From Planctomycetaceae bacterium (GTDB taxonomy: Bacteria > Planctomycetota > Planctomycetia > Planctomycetales > Planctomycetaceae): 53,401 nt of DNA. Numbering within the stretch: the stretch's first letter is position 1; every line of letters begins with the position of its first letter. The translations under genes and the position numbers were made by a program. The notes below the pieces were generated by a model. The model worked only from the letters and a program-made list of their open reading frames with translations, made no database searches and was not told where the DNA came from. Below are positions 32,861 through 41,737 of the stretch, piece by piece. The stretch lies in assembly GCA_020426505.1 (NCBI GenBank), contig JAGQPX010000046.1, positions 1 through 53,401 on the forward strand. The letters run 5' to 3'.

Positions 32861-34087
32861 TCAGTATTTCGCAAGAATTGGCAGGACCTCCGTCTGCACT
32901 TCGCCGCCTGTGACATGCACGTTGCCGTCGAAATCGACGAACACATCGACTTCGCTGCGAATGCCGAATTCGGGAAGGTAGATACCCGGCTCGATAGAGA
33001 AGCACGTGCCGGGGAGAATGCGTCGCTGGTCGCGTGTCTCCAGATTGTCGATGTTGGCCCCGTTGCCGTGCGTCTCCTGACCGATGCTGTGTCCGGTGCG
33101 GTGCGTGAAATACTCGCCGTAACCTGTTGCTTCGATCACCGTCCTCGTCGCGTCATCGACCTCGGCTCCGGTCAATGGTTGGCCGGATGCAAAGGCAACT
33201 CGGACTGTCTGAATCCCCGCATCACGAGCCGCCGCGACGATGTTGAAAATCTTCGTGTATTCGTCCGGAACACTCTCGCCCACGTAACCCACGCGAGTCA
33301 GGTCGCTGTACACAGCCCGCGGTCGATCGAACTTGGCCCACAGGTCGATGAGCACAAACTCATCCTGACGAATGACCGTATCGTCTCCCTCGCCCGTCTC
33401 GTAGTGGGGCAGTCCACTGTTGGGACCGCGTGCGACGATGGGCGGGTGATACGTCGTCATGTTGTGAGCCGCGAAGTGCGCCATAATGGTCTCGCGGACC
33501 GCTGACTCTTCGATGCTGCCTCCATCCCGACAGGCGTCCGCGATCGTTCGCCATGCGAGATCGAACGCAGAGTTCGTGTGGACGCTCACCTCTTGATGCA
33601 TCCGCCACTGCTCGTCGTCCCACGTCGCCTCGAAACGCTGGATCAGATCGCCGGAGGAGACAACATCAACGCCCTGCTCTTTCACGAGTTCGACCGTTCC
33701 TGCATCAACACGTGCGACATACGGATTGCCCGCCCGGGACGAATACTCCATCGCGACCGTGGAGAGACCTTTCACGAGCGTGGAGACGCCCGCTTCGAGT
33801 TCCTGCCATCGCAGATAAATGGTTTTTTCGCCGGGCAGATGGTCGAGTGCTGTGTCTTCAATGCGGTGCACAAGTTTGTGCGGCTGTCCCTCAGCCGGCA
33901 CGACATAGAACCACCGCCGCGTCCCCACCTCGTCCTCCGCAATCCCCAGCAGTCGACAGGCGAGCGGGTTGTTGCCCCGGAAGTCGTACAACAACCAACC
34001 GTGAATGCCGAACTCTCGCAGGACACCCTGAACCGCCGCGAGATCAAAGGCAGGAGTTTCGGATTGTTGGCGATCGACGTTCGTCAT
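32861..34087 (-). CDS. M24-family metallopeptidase (Xaa-Pro peptidase type)
   Basis: A 408-residue protein with a creatinase-like N-terminal domain (about 1-165) and a pita-bread catalytic domain (about 175-405). The expected five metal ligands are visible: Asp in FVLIDLWAK, Asp in VYSDLTRVG, His in HRTGHSIGQETHG, Glu in FSIEPGIY and Glu in IRSEVDVF. Members cleave Xaa-Pro bonds or related substrates; the exact peptide is unknown. There is no signal peptide, so it is cytoplasmic. A repeat region lies upstream, and it is not obviously operonic with purD (158 bases apart). Confidence 0.9.
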   Translation of the reverse strand: MTNVDRQQSETPAFDLAAVQGVLREFGIHGWLLYDFRGNNPLACRLLGIAEDEVGTRRWFYVVPAEGQPHKLVHRIEDTALDHLPGEKTIYLRWQELEAGVSTLVKGLSTVAMEYSSRAGNPYVARVDAGTVELVKEQGVDVVSSGDLIQRFEATWDDEQWRMHQEVSVHTNSAFDLAWRTIADACRDGGSIEESAVRETIMAHFAAHNMTTYHPPIVARGPNSGLPHYETGEGDDTVIRQDEFVLIDLWAKFDRPRAVYSDLTRVGYVGESVPDEYTKIFNIVAAARDAGIQTVRVAFASGQPLTGAEVDDATRTVIEATGYGEYFTHRTGHSIGQETHGNGANIDNLETRDQRRILPGTCFSIEPGIYLPEFGIRSEVDVFVDFDGNVHVTGGEVQTEVLPILAKY

Positions 34088-34128
34088 CAGTTGTGTCCAA
34101 GGAAATCGAAGTTGCAGATATCAAGTGG

Positions 34129-34191
34129 CCCACGGCAGTAAGCATAGCCGCGAAGCGGCGAGAGCATATAGCCGTGGGAATCAGCCCACGG
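34129..34191. repeat. Palindromic repeat cluster
   Basis: CCCACGG occurs at 34129-34135 and 34185-34191, and its complement CCGTGGG at 34172-34178, so the last two form a hairpin. GCCGC/GCGGC (34147-34151, 34155-34159) is a second hairpin. It lies between the M24 gene start and the GspF-like gene end. Confidence 0.6.
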
Positions 34192-34200
34192 AAGATAACG

Positions 34201-35247
34201 TCACATCGCTTGATTCACCGCGTCGTTCAGCATGCCGACGTACCAGAATACGACTGAGAAGATGATAAAAACGATGAAGGCTGCGACGCCGAGCCAGATG
34301 GTCCAGCCGAGGGCGCTGGCGAGGGCGCTCATGCTGCGGCGGGCTTGATCCTCGAACTGCGGGCTAAGTCGGTCGAGTGCTTCCGGGACGGTGCCCGCGC
34401 TTTCGGCGACGTCGACGATGCTGATGAACTCTTCGGGAAACAGGTTCGTGTTGACGAGTGCTTCGGTGAGGGTGTGTCCTTCCATGACATCGCTGATGAC
34501 TTGATCTCTCGTCGCGATGAAGGCCCCGTTGGAGGTGGCTCGCAGACTGGAGTCGAGGCTTTCCTCGATCGGCATGCCTGCGTCCTGAGTAAGGTGAAAC
34601 GCCCAGGAGAAGCGGGCGATTGCAAACGACTGCATGCAGCCGCCGACGATCGGGATGCGCATCAGCATCTTGTGGACAGTCGCCTTGCCGGAAAGGGAAG
34701 CGGTCAGCACCTTGTACAACAGGAGGACGCTCGCGATTCCGAGGGCCCAGCCTGTCAGCCATTTGGCGGCTCCGCTGGTGCCGGTCATGCCCCAGCCGAG
34801 CACGTCGAGCGGTTCGGTCCCATTGCTCGACGCGATGATCCCGAGCAGCCAGATCAACCCGGCGACGATGAAGATCGCTGCGAATAGTTGGATCACGGGC
34901 ATTGTGATCTGACCGATGAAGTCCTTTCGCAGCCGAAGAGTGTTCTCGTAGTGATCAGAGAGAGACCGCAGGACCTCGGGAAGTGCTCCGGTCTGCTCGG
35001 CGACGTGGATCATGTCGACCATGAGGTCCGGAAAACGGCCGTCCTGTGCCCGCATGGCGGTCGCCGTGTCCTCACCCGACTTGAGGCGGGCCGTGATGTC
35101 AACGAGAGCAGAGGTCAGCCGCGGGTCGGACGTTTTGCGACTGGCCATGTCGAACGAACGAATGATGGGCACGCCTGCCCCGAGCGCGGTCGACAGTGAT
35201 CGACACACAATCGCGAGCGGTTTCAGTTTGACACGTTTACTGAACAT
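34201..35247 (-). CDS. Type II secretion/type IV pilus F-like inner membrane protein
   Basis: 348 residues from the ATG at 35247, chosen because GAGGA lies seven bases before it; a longer frame would translate a palindromic repeat. Two copies of the T2SF domain are seen: CRSLSTALGAGVPIIRSFDMAS...VAEQTGALPEVL and FSWAFHLTQDAGMPIEESLDSS...VAESAGTVPEALDRL, each with flanking hydrophobic helices. GspF/PilC proteins organise the assembly ATPase at the membrane. No assembly ATPase, secretin or pilin gene is nearby, so it acts with components encoded elsewhere, or as a stand-alone planctomycete F-like protein. Confidence 0.85.
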   Translation of the reverse strand: MFSKRVKLKPLAIVCRSLSTALGAGVPIIRSFDMASRKTSDPRLTSALVDITARLKSGEDTATAMRAQDGRFPDLMVDMIHVAEQTGALPEVLRSLSDHYENTLRLRKDFIGQITMPVIQLFAAIFIVAGLIWLLGIIASSNGTEPLDVLGWGMTGTSGAAKWLTGWALGIASVLLLYKVLTASLSGKATVHKMLMRIPIVGGCMQSFAIARFSWAFHLTQDAGMPIEESLDSSLRATSNGAFIATRDQVISDVMEGHTLTEALVNTNLFPEEFISIVDVAESAGTVPEALDRLSPQFEDQARRSMSALASALGWTIWLGVAAFIVFIIFSVVFWYVGMLNDAVNQAM

Positions 35248-35261
35248 TGGCATTTCCTCGA

Positions 35262-35326
35262 GTGGGGCTGGTTTTCCAACCTGCCATCGCTTCTTCACAT
35301 GAGGCAGGTTGGAAAACCTGCCCCAC
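35262..35326. repeat. Palindromic repeat, copy 1 of the GTGGGGCAGG family
   Basis: Two 24-base arms (35262-35285 and 35303-35326) are complementary with a single mismatch. The arm contains the words GTGGGGC, GGTTTTCC and AACCTGCC. A second copy of the same sequence family is at 47694-47756. It lies between divergent genes, so it is not a terminator for either. Confidence 0.85.
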
Positions 35327-35421
35327 GTGGGCGTGCGTTGCAAACGCTTCCGACCGACCTATGATGGCATACGCCGTGTCACACGAATCCGTTAGCCGTA
35401 TTCTATCGAAAGCCTGTTGTT

Positions 35422-36513
35422 GTGAGCAGTCCCCTCGATTCCGCCGCCGCCCGCGAGCAACTCGACGAACAAGCCGTCCGTATCACTCGACTGCACTTTG
35501 ATCCGGATGACGGGGCTCCCTACTGGCTGGAGAAGGCGGGCTCGCTCGGCTTTGACCCACTGACGGACGTGAAGTGCTTTGATGACCTCAAGAAGTTCCC
35601 GCTGTTCGAGGATGATGATTTGCGTGGCGGACCGGTGACTCGGTTTCTACCCAAGAAGTGGCACAACGAGCCGAAGTACGTGTTTGAGACGGGGGGCACG
35701 ACGGGGCTTCCCAAGAGTCGCTGTTGCGTGCGGGATCACTGGATCGACTATGAGATGTTCTCCGACACGCTGCCTGATGAGTCGTTTCCAAAGGGATCAA
35801 ACTGGCTGATGCTGGGGCCGTCCGGTCCGCGTCGATTGCGACTGGCGGTTGAACATCTGGCCCATTATCGGGGAGGGATTTGCTTTTGTGTGGACCTCGA
35901 TCCCCGTTGGGTTGTGAAGCTGATCAAAAAAGGTGACGTCGCAGGTGCGAAGGCGTATGCGGACCACGTCGTCGACCAGGCGGCGAGTCTGCTGAGTGCA
36001 AATCACCACATTCAGTGCATGTTCGCCACGCCGAAGCTTCTCGAAGCACTCGCATTGCGGTTGATCGATAAGGATTCATCGATCGCAGAAGCGGGCATCA
36101 AAGGGATCTTCGCGGGGGGGACGGAGTTCACGCCGCAATGGTATCGTTTTTGTAAGGAAGAGTTGCTCGGTCCTGACGTGTACATCACGCCGACCTACGG
36201 CAACACACTCATGGGTCTCGCCTGCGGCAAACCTTTCGATCCGGCTGACGAGTACAAGATCACGTATTACGCTCCCCAACCGCGAGCGGTCGTGGAGGTC
36301 GTCAACTTTGACGATTATTCGCAGGTCGTCGAATACGGCGAGACGGGACGAGTTAAGCTGTACACGCTGACCGATGAGTTGTTCATCCCCGGTTTCATGG
36401 AGCGGGACGAGGGCGAACGTGAACAGCCGATCGAGAAGTTCCCCTGGGACGGCGTGAGCGGCACGCGTCCGTTCCACGAGTTGCTGAAGACGACGACAGT
36501 CGGTGTGTACTGA
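35422..36513 (+). CDS. Adenylate-forming (ANL-like) ligase of the phenylacetate-CoA ligase type
   Basis: A 363-residue protein with a GTG start. The phosphate-binding loop of adenylate-forming enzymes is present as ETGGTTGLPKSR, and later IFAGGTEFTPQWYRF and TPTYGNTLMGLA match the order of motifs in the phenylacetate-CoA ligase/LuxE-like branch. It is shorter than full acyl-CoA synthetases (about 430-550 residues) and lacks a clear C-terminal lid domain with its catalytic lysine, so it may only adenylate, or may have a partner. The substrate is unknown. Confidence 0.75.
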   Translation: MSSPLDSAAAREQLDEQAVRITRLHFDPDDGAPYWLEKAGSLGFDPLTDVKCFDDLKKFPLFEDDDLRGGPVTRFLPKKWHNEPKYVFETGGTTGLPKSRCCVRDHWIDYEMFSDTLPDESFPKGSNWLMLGPSGPRRLRLAVEHLAHYRGGICFCVDLDPRWVVKLIKKGDVAGAKAYADHVVDQAASLLSANHHIQCMFATPKLLEALALRLIDKDSSIAEAGIKGIFAGGTEFTPQWYRFCKEELLGPDVYITPTYGNTLMGLACGKPFDPADEYKITYYAPQPRAVVEVVNFDDYSQVVEYGETGRVKLYTLTDELFIPGFMERDEGEREQPIEKFPWDGVSGTRPFHELLKTTTVGVY

Positions 36514-36752
36514 TTCGCCGGTCGGTGATGTCAATCGTCGAACCCTAACGATGTGTCATCTTCCTGACAGGCGGGAACACTTGCCCGACCTGAAAAACGA
36601 GCCTGCATCTGACGAGTCTCGACCCATTCGTCGAACTCGATCTTGCGAGTGGCAGATCGACTCGGTTACGCTCAAAAGACGATGAGCCGGTTCTGGAGAA
36701 ATAACTGCTCGTCGAACCTGTGGCCCCATTCGAGACCTGCCGGGAGAGATCC

Positions 36753-37238
36753 ATGAGACGTAGCGGACAATTGTTGGGCGTGGTGGTGATCTTTGGTCTC
36801 GGCTATCTGGCGGGGACAAGCGAATTCTGCCTGCCCTCATCGGCAATGGCTCAACCGGGCGGCGAACTGCCAGGCGCATTAGATGTCTCCCCGGAAGTGT
36901 CGGACCGGATCAAGGAGTTGCGGATTGCCATGCGGAATGCCGCCGACACTTTGGAAGGGGAAGGCAAATACGAGCCAGTCACGGTTGGTCTCAACAGTTT
37001 TCTCCTGCTTGGTGGGGGAGGCAACGCACGTGAGGATCTGGAGTCCGGACGGGGCGTTGATCCGGAGACGTTCGCAGCTCTTCACGCCGGATATGCACTG
37101 CCGGAGATTGGCGACCATCTGGGATACGACGAGCAGGGGCGGCTGACCTATCAGAACAAAGTGGTCCGGATGTACTCAGTCTCCCGGTTGCGACAGTTGT
37201 ACGAACATCGCCTGAGCTTTGCCGACGAGGGATTGTAA
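36753..37238 (+). CDS. Small exported protein of unknown function
   Basis: 161 residues from the ATG at 36753, which has a purine-rich GGGAGAG just upstream. An N-terminal hydrophobic segment (QLLGVVVIFGLGYLAG) then a possible cleavage site after AMA gives a signal peptide. The mature part includes a coiled helical region (VSDRIKELRIAMRNAADTLE) and a C-terminal YxxxxLRQLYEHR segment. I do not recognise the family. It is followed, after a 342-base gap with a promoter, by a VWA protein; shared function is not shown. Confidence 0.65.
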   Translation: MRRSGQLLGVVVIFGLGYLAGTSEFCLPSSAMAQPGGELPGALDVSPEVSDRIKELRIAMRNAADTLEGEGKYEPVTVGLNSFLLLGGGGNAREDLESGRGVDPETFAALHAGYALPEIGDHLGYDEQGRLTYQNKVVRMYSVSRLRQLYEHRLSFADEGL

Positions 37239-37342
37239 TCCATTGTTGACGGTCGGCGCGGCGTCACAGTCGGGCGAGCCGTCATTCCGTCGAAGACCTC
37301 CCAAAGAACACGCGGATTGGCAACGATTTGTCGTGATTTCAC

Positions 37343-37370
37343 TTGGGACACGTCCGAGACACTCTATACA
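37343..37370 (+). promoter_or_regulatory. Sigma70-type promoter upstream of the VWA gene
   Basis: TTGGGA (37343-37348) and TATACA (37365-37370) are 16 bases apart. Transcription would start near 37377, leaving a leader of about 200 bases before the ATG. The leader holds a 63-codon open frame with no recognisable product. The remainder of the 37239-37580 gap shows nothing else. Confidence 0.5.
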
Positions 37371-37580
37371 ATAGCGCCATCGGAGGGTCACTTTGCGCGG
37401 ATGGAATCATGCGCACTCGGACCACGGTCTCGTTCGGTCGGAAAATCAGGATGGTGAATTTCACCTGCGAGTGAGATTGCCCATCAGATTCTGGCTGATC
37501 CGACTCAATTCCCAAAACTTTCTTCAACGGACACGGTCGTTGTTCGACGAAGACCAGTCCCGGACTGGGAGTAACGGCAC

Positions 37581-40172
37581 ATGATGACGCGAATTACCCG
37601 CTTTGGTTTACTCTCCACAACACTCCTCATCACCCTTTCGGCATCACTGTCGTTCGCCGGTTCGACTGGGGAGATTCATTCTTTTGCAGCACCCGATGGC
37701 GAAACGTACTACGCCATCGCCGTGCGAGCCGAAGGTCTGAGTCAACCGTCCTCGGCACCTGTTGAGCATGTCGTGTTGTTTGACACGTCGGCCAGTCAAA
37801 TTGGTGAGCATCGCACCCATGCACTGACGGTCCTCGAAGTGTTCCTCCAATCGCTGCCTTCAAGTGATCGCGTCGCTTTGTTTGCCCTCGACGTGCAGGC
37901 GGTTCCGATGACCGAGGGAGGCGTCAGCGCGGAGGTTGCTCTTTCCAAGGGGCTTGATGCGTTGAAGAACCGATTCCCTGCCGGCTCAACGGACATGGCA
38001 ACAGGACTGTCATCCGCCCTGCAACAATTTGGGACGTCCGGAAACGGTTCCGTGCTTTACATCGGCGACGGGATGAGTACCGCCAATCTCATCCCGCAGG
38101 AAGACATGCAGGAGTTACTCGGCCAGTTGCAGTCTCGACACGTTCCGGTTCACACTTATGCCGTCGGATCGAATCAGGATCGACAGCTGCTTGGCATATT
38201 GAGTCATCACACCGGTGGCGTCATGATGTTCGATGCAGGCTCCGATGAGTCTGCAAGTCCTGTCGACAATGCCAGGGAATTGGTCGCTGCGACTCATCGA
38301 TCAGTCTTCTATCCAACACAGATTCAATTCACTCCGCACATCGACGGTTTGCTCGGCGCACAAAGTCTGCCACTGCGATCCGATCGCGAAACGATCTATC
38401 TCGGACATGGCGAGATTCCGGCCGGAGCCAGGGTTTCCATTCAGGGTGAAGTTGCTGGTCGCCATGTCTCAGAGACATGGGAGTTGTCATCGGCAACGTC
38501 CGAAGAAGGCAATCTCTTCCTGTCCGGCGTCTATCGTCAGGCCGCCAATAGCGAAGGGCTGAATCCACTTGCCGGTATATCGATGTTCTCGGCAGCACGG
38601 GATTCTTATCAGGATCGAATCCATGAGTTGGAGGCGCTTGGCGAGCGAGCCATCGCGGAGCGCAAATTCGAGCAGGCCGAGAGGTTCGGTCGTGCGATCC
38701 AACAGATCGATCCCATGAACGTGCACGCGACCGCCTTGATCGATGCGGGTGGAGACTTGTCCGCCACACAGGTGGCCCAGGTTCAGGCCGAGGATGAGAA
38801 TCCATTTGAGGTTCCCAGTGATCCGCCCGCTGACCAAGCCCCGCCGGTCGAAATTACGCCGCAAAGCCGACTGCTTCAACCGGAGATTGGAGGGTTGGAG
38901 CCGCGCGAGCTGCAGTCGCCACAAACACTCCTGGAGCAGGAAGACGTTCGCCGCCGGATTCTCAGTCAAAAACTGGCATCGGAGATCAATCGGATCCTCG
39001 AAACATCAAACATTCGAATCATTGATGACCCGGCGGGAGTCGAGGCGGACCTGAAAGCCGCATTGGCAACCGTCAAATCCGCGATCGATATTGATCCTGA
39101 AACGCAGGCACAACTTCTCCGACGTGTGCATGAAGGTTTGTTGTCCGCCCAGAGTCGTCTGGAAGTGTTGGAGGCGGATCAGATCCGCGCTCAACAGAAG
39201 CGTGCTGAGGTCGAAGCTCAGCAGGCGTTGATTGATGCCGAGGAGTTGGAGAAGCGACGAGTCGCTCAGATGGTCGACCGGATTCGTGCCTTGGTCTACG
39301 AGGGCTGGCAGGGGAACCCGCAAGCGTTCGAAGAAGGGGAAGCTGTTGCTCGACAGGTGGAAAGTCGTGCTCCTGGTGCGGCACTCGGCACGCAAACTGT
39401 GCTTTGGACGGAGGCGGCCGGTCAGATTGACAAGGCGTATCGCCTTCGGAGTCTCCGTGCCGACCGCTTCCTCGCCGTGTTACATCAGGTGGAATTGTCA
39501 CACGTGCCGTTTCCGGATGAGCCTCCTGTCGTCTATCCGCCACCGGCTGTCTGGGCGCGTTTGACCGCTCGCCGCGAGAAATGGAAGTCGGTCGACCTTT
39601 ACATCGATAGTCCCAACGAACAACGCATCTTCTCTGAGATGGACCGAAACACCGAGCTGGAGTTCGTGGACACACCACTGTCCGAAGCGATCGACTATAT
39701 CAGTCAGCTTCACAATATCACGATTCTCATCGACGAAACATCACTCTCCATCGACGAACAGCTGACCGTGGACGAGCCCATCAATCTCGTTGTCAGCAAC
39801 ATTACGCTGGGAAGCGCATTGAACCTGATGCTTGAGCCGCTGAATCTCACCTGGTTGTTCAAGGATGAGGTGATGCAGATCACGTCGATCACCCAGTTGG
39901 AAGATCCACGAAATCATCAACTCCGTGTGTATCCTGTGGGCGATATGGTGTTCCCGCCGGACGTGATGCAGGGCAATGTCGGAAGCAGTGGTGGCGGGGG
40001 CTTCGGCGGCGGTGGCGGTGGATTCGGTGGTGGTGGCGGTGGATTCGGCGGCGGCGGCGGTGGTGGTTTCGGAGGTGGCGGCGGTGCGGGCGGTGGCTTC
40101 TTCAGCATCTCCGACCCGGTAGCCGATGACGCTGCTCCCGTGCTGAAAAAAAAACCGGTGATCACCCAATAG
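37581..40172 (+). CDS. Exported VWA protein with STN-like domain and glycine-rich tail
   Basis: An 863-residue protein. A signal peptide (1-26, ending ASLSFAG) is followed by a von Willebrand factor A domain (about 60-230) with a full MIDAS motif, DTSAS, and the later Thr and Asp (GSTDMATGL, IGDGMST). A helical, partly coiled-coil middle (about 335-640) includes a long RAQQKRAEVEAQQALIDAEE stretch. Residues about 690-775 resemble a secretin/TonB short N-terminal (STN) domain, and a Gly/Phe-rich tail (about 800-845) precedes the stop. It looks like a secreted or envelope structural protein. The stop follows a nine-A run (40146-40154); the next gene continues in the -1 frame, and I believe the two are halves of one protein. 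Confidence 0.85.
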   Translation: MMTRITRFGLLSTTLLITLSASLSFAGSTGEIHSFAAPDGETYYAIAVRAEGLSQPSSAPVEHVVLFDTSASQIGEHRTHALTVLEVFLQSLPSSDRVALFALDVQAVPMTEGGVSAEVALSKGLDALKNRFPAGSTDMATGLSSALQQFGTSGNGSVLYIGDGMSTANLIPQEDMQELLGQLQSRHVPVHTYAVGSNQDRQLLGILSHHTGGVMMFDAGSDESASPVDNARELVAATHRSVFYPTQIQFTPHIDGLLGAQSLPLRSDRETIYLGHGEIPAGARVSIQGEVAGRHVSETWELSSATSEEGNLFLSGVYRQAANSEGLNPLAGISMFSAARDSYQDRIHELEALGERAIAERKFEQAERFGRAIQQIDPMNVHATALIDAGGDLSATQVAQVQAEDENPFEVPSDPPADQAPPVEITPQSRLLQPEIGGLEPRELQSPQTLLEQEDVRRRILSQKLASEINRILETSNIRIIDDPAGVEADLKAALATVKSAIDIDPETQAQLLRRVHEGLLSAQSRLEVLEADQIRAQQKRAEVEAQQALIDAEELEKRRVAQMVDRIRALVYEGWQGNPQAFEEGEAVARQVESRAPGAALGTQTVLWTEAAGQIDKAYRLRSLRADRFLAVLHQVELSHVPFPDEPPVVYPPPAVWARLTARREKWKSVDLYIDSPNEQRIFSEMDRNTELEFVDTPLSEAIDYISQLHNITILIDETSLSIDEQLTVDEPINLVVSNITLGSALNLMLEPLNLTWLFKDEVMQITSITQLEDPRNHQLRVYPVGDMVFPPDVMQGNVGSSGGGGFGGGGGGFGGGGGGFGGGGGGGFGGGGGAGGGFFSISDPVADDAAPVLKKKPVITQ
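40146..40154 (+). other. Nine-A run at a frame change, candidate slippage site
   Basis: The VWA frame reads CTG AAA AAA AAA CCG, then stops at 40170-40172. The -1 frame, entered by slipping one base back on the A run, has no stop from 40142 through the start of the next gene and continues to 41653. Either programmed slippage, a recent indel mutation or a homopolymer sequencing error would explain it. Confidence 0.7.
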
Positions 40173-40246
40173 ATAGGCGGTTTAGTCAATCTGCGGTCAC
40201 ATTCTCGTCAGGTGACAACCTTCTTGCGCAGGCAACTTCCAGCAAG

Positions 40247-41653
40247 GTGCCTGCGTTTTCTGTTGATCAGGAACAAGAAGACTCGCAGGAGACGAGGGTT
40301 TCGGGTTCGACACCGTTTCCCGATATCAAAAGTGGTCCAGCCAACGAAATCTGGGCAACGTTCTTTCGTCAGCATCGTCCTGCTGACCGGGATTTTCGCC
40401 GTGTCATCCTGAAGCTTCACGGTCAGAGCGAGCATGAGCATGTCATTCACGCGATCCAGGCGGCCCTTCTGAATGGGCAGTCGCAGCCTTGGATGTATGA
40501 GGTGCTGGCGCTTTCGATGGAGATCGCCGGTCGACCACGTGAGGATGTTCAACGGGTCCTGTTGTCGCTCACCGATTTTGGCGATGCGAACTTCGAGTCG
40601 ATGATGTACTCGGCGGCTTACCTGCTCCGATTCAACCGCGAGAAAACGGCGCTGAAGCTGTACCGCCAGGCCTCGCGGCATTCGCCCGAACGAGCGGAGC
40701 CGTATCTGCTCGGCCTCAAACTCGCCCGCAACCATCCCGAGGACGATGCGGTCCTGTGGGCTGCGACCGGTATCCTCAAATACGGATGGACGAAGGACCA
40801 CGAACAGTTTCACCAGCAGGCCGAAGATGCCATCCTTGAGGAGTCACGTCGACTTCGCAAGTCCGGTGATGCGGACGGCTTGGCCACACTGCAAGCTGCG
40901 GTTGAGGAGGCAAAGCAACGAGATCTCCGGGTGACGCTTTCATGGAATGGTGCAGCCGATCTTGATCTGACAGTTGACGAGCCCGGCGGAACAGTTTGTT
41001 CGTTTGAAGCTCCTGCCTCCCCCGGGGGAGGCATTCACCTGTTCGACGGATTCGGTCCGCTGGCCAAGAACTGCCGCGAGGAGTATGTCTGCCCCGAAGG
41101 TGTTTCCGGGACTTATCGCCTGCGGATTAAGCTGGCCTGGGGTGATGTTGTCGGTCGGCGGGCGCAGTTGACGATCATTAAACACGCAGGCACTCCGCTG
41201 CAGGAGATCATTCGCAGGTCTGTCACAATCGGTGCCGAGCCGACCGTTGTGCCGGTCACTCTCGAAGGCGGTCGCCGCAAACAGCCGAGGAGAGTGGCGA
41301 AGAGCCATATCGATCCCGTCAGTGCAATTCAGCGCGCGAGGCAGGCAAATCGCCGGGGGGCAATCCAGTTGACCGAACATGCACGGTCTGCACTGGAGTC
41401 CTTTCAGGATTCTCGCCGTCAGTCAGCACCCGTTACCGGAGTGGGTGCGATTGGAGTGCAGTCTGTCATCTCGAACGTGAACGACGGAGTGACGCTCACC
41501 GCACAGCCGATCGTCTCGGCAGATCGTCGTTACGTGCGGATCGGAGTCAACGCTCAATTCAACACGTTGACGGACGTGTTTACCTTCAGCTTTCTCAACG
41601 TTGGCAACGTGGGGACGCAAGGTACCGCAGTCGTCGGACCGCCAGTTCCGTAA
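40247..41653 (+). CDS. C-terminal half of the VWA protein: helical repeats plus beta-sandwich domain
   Basis: As annotated from the first possible start (GTG 40247) it has 468 residues; the frame is open upstream without any ATG, GTG or TTG back to the A run. Residues about 30-215 form TPR-like helical repeats (AIQAALLNGQSQPWMYEVLALSMEIAGRPREDV). Residues about 225-345 form a beta-domain that begins LRVTLSWNGAADLDLTVDEPGG, reminiscent of DUF2135. There is no signal peptide although its upstream partner is exported, which supports it being the tail of the same polypeptide (predicted fused length about 1357 residues). If expressed alone it would be cytoplasmic, which is odd for this domain. Confidence 0.75.
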   Translation: MPAFSVDQEQEDSQETRVSGSTPFPDIKSGPANEIWATFFRQHRPADRDFRRVILKLHGQSEHEHVIHAIQAALLNGQSQPWMYEVLALSMEIAGRPREDVQRVLLSLTDFGDANFESMMYSAAYLLRFNREKTALKLYRQASRHSPERAEPYLLGLKLARNHPEDDAVLWAATGILKYGWTKDHEQFHQQAEDAILEESRRLRKSGDADGLATLQAAVEEAKQRDLRVTLSWNGAADLDLTVDEPGGTVCSFEAPASPGGGIHLFDGFGPLAKNCREEYVCPEGVSGTYRLRIKLAWGDVVGRRAQLTIIKHAGTPLQEIIRRSVTIGAEPTVVPVTLEGGRRKQPRRVAKSHIDPVSAIQRARQANRRGAIQLTEHARSALESFQDSRRQSAPVTGVGAIGVQSVISNVNDGVTLTAQPIVSADRRYVRIGVNAQFNTLTDVFTFSFLNVGNVGTQGTAVVGPPVP

Positions 41654-41737
41654 GAGATCGTATCGCGTGGAAAGGCAATGTGTCAGCGATCACGACCCGA
41701 GAGCGTTCCGTATTCATACTGGCGACTCGAAACCGAA

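Noticed and set aside
32703..33005. Upstream extension of the purD frame
   Set aside because: It contains the extended -10 promoter and lacks homology to the PurD N-terminus, which begins at the 32702 start codon.
35248..35343. N-terminal extension of the GspF-like frame
   Set aside because: It would translate a palindromic repeat; a Shine-Dalgarno site supports the internal start at 35247.
37393..37584. A 63-codon open frame in the leader of the VWA gene
   Set aside because: It overlaps the VWA start, has no family features and no clear ribosome site; I treat the stretch as 5' untranslated.
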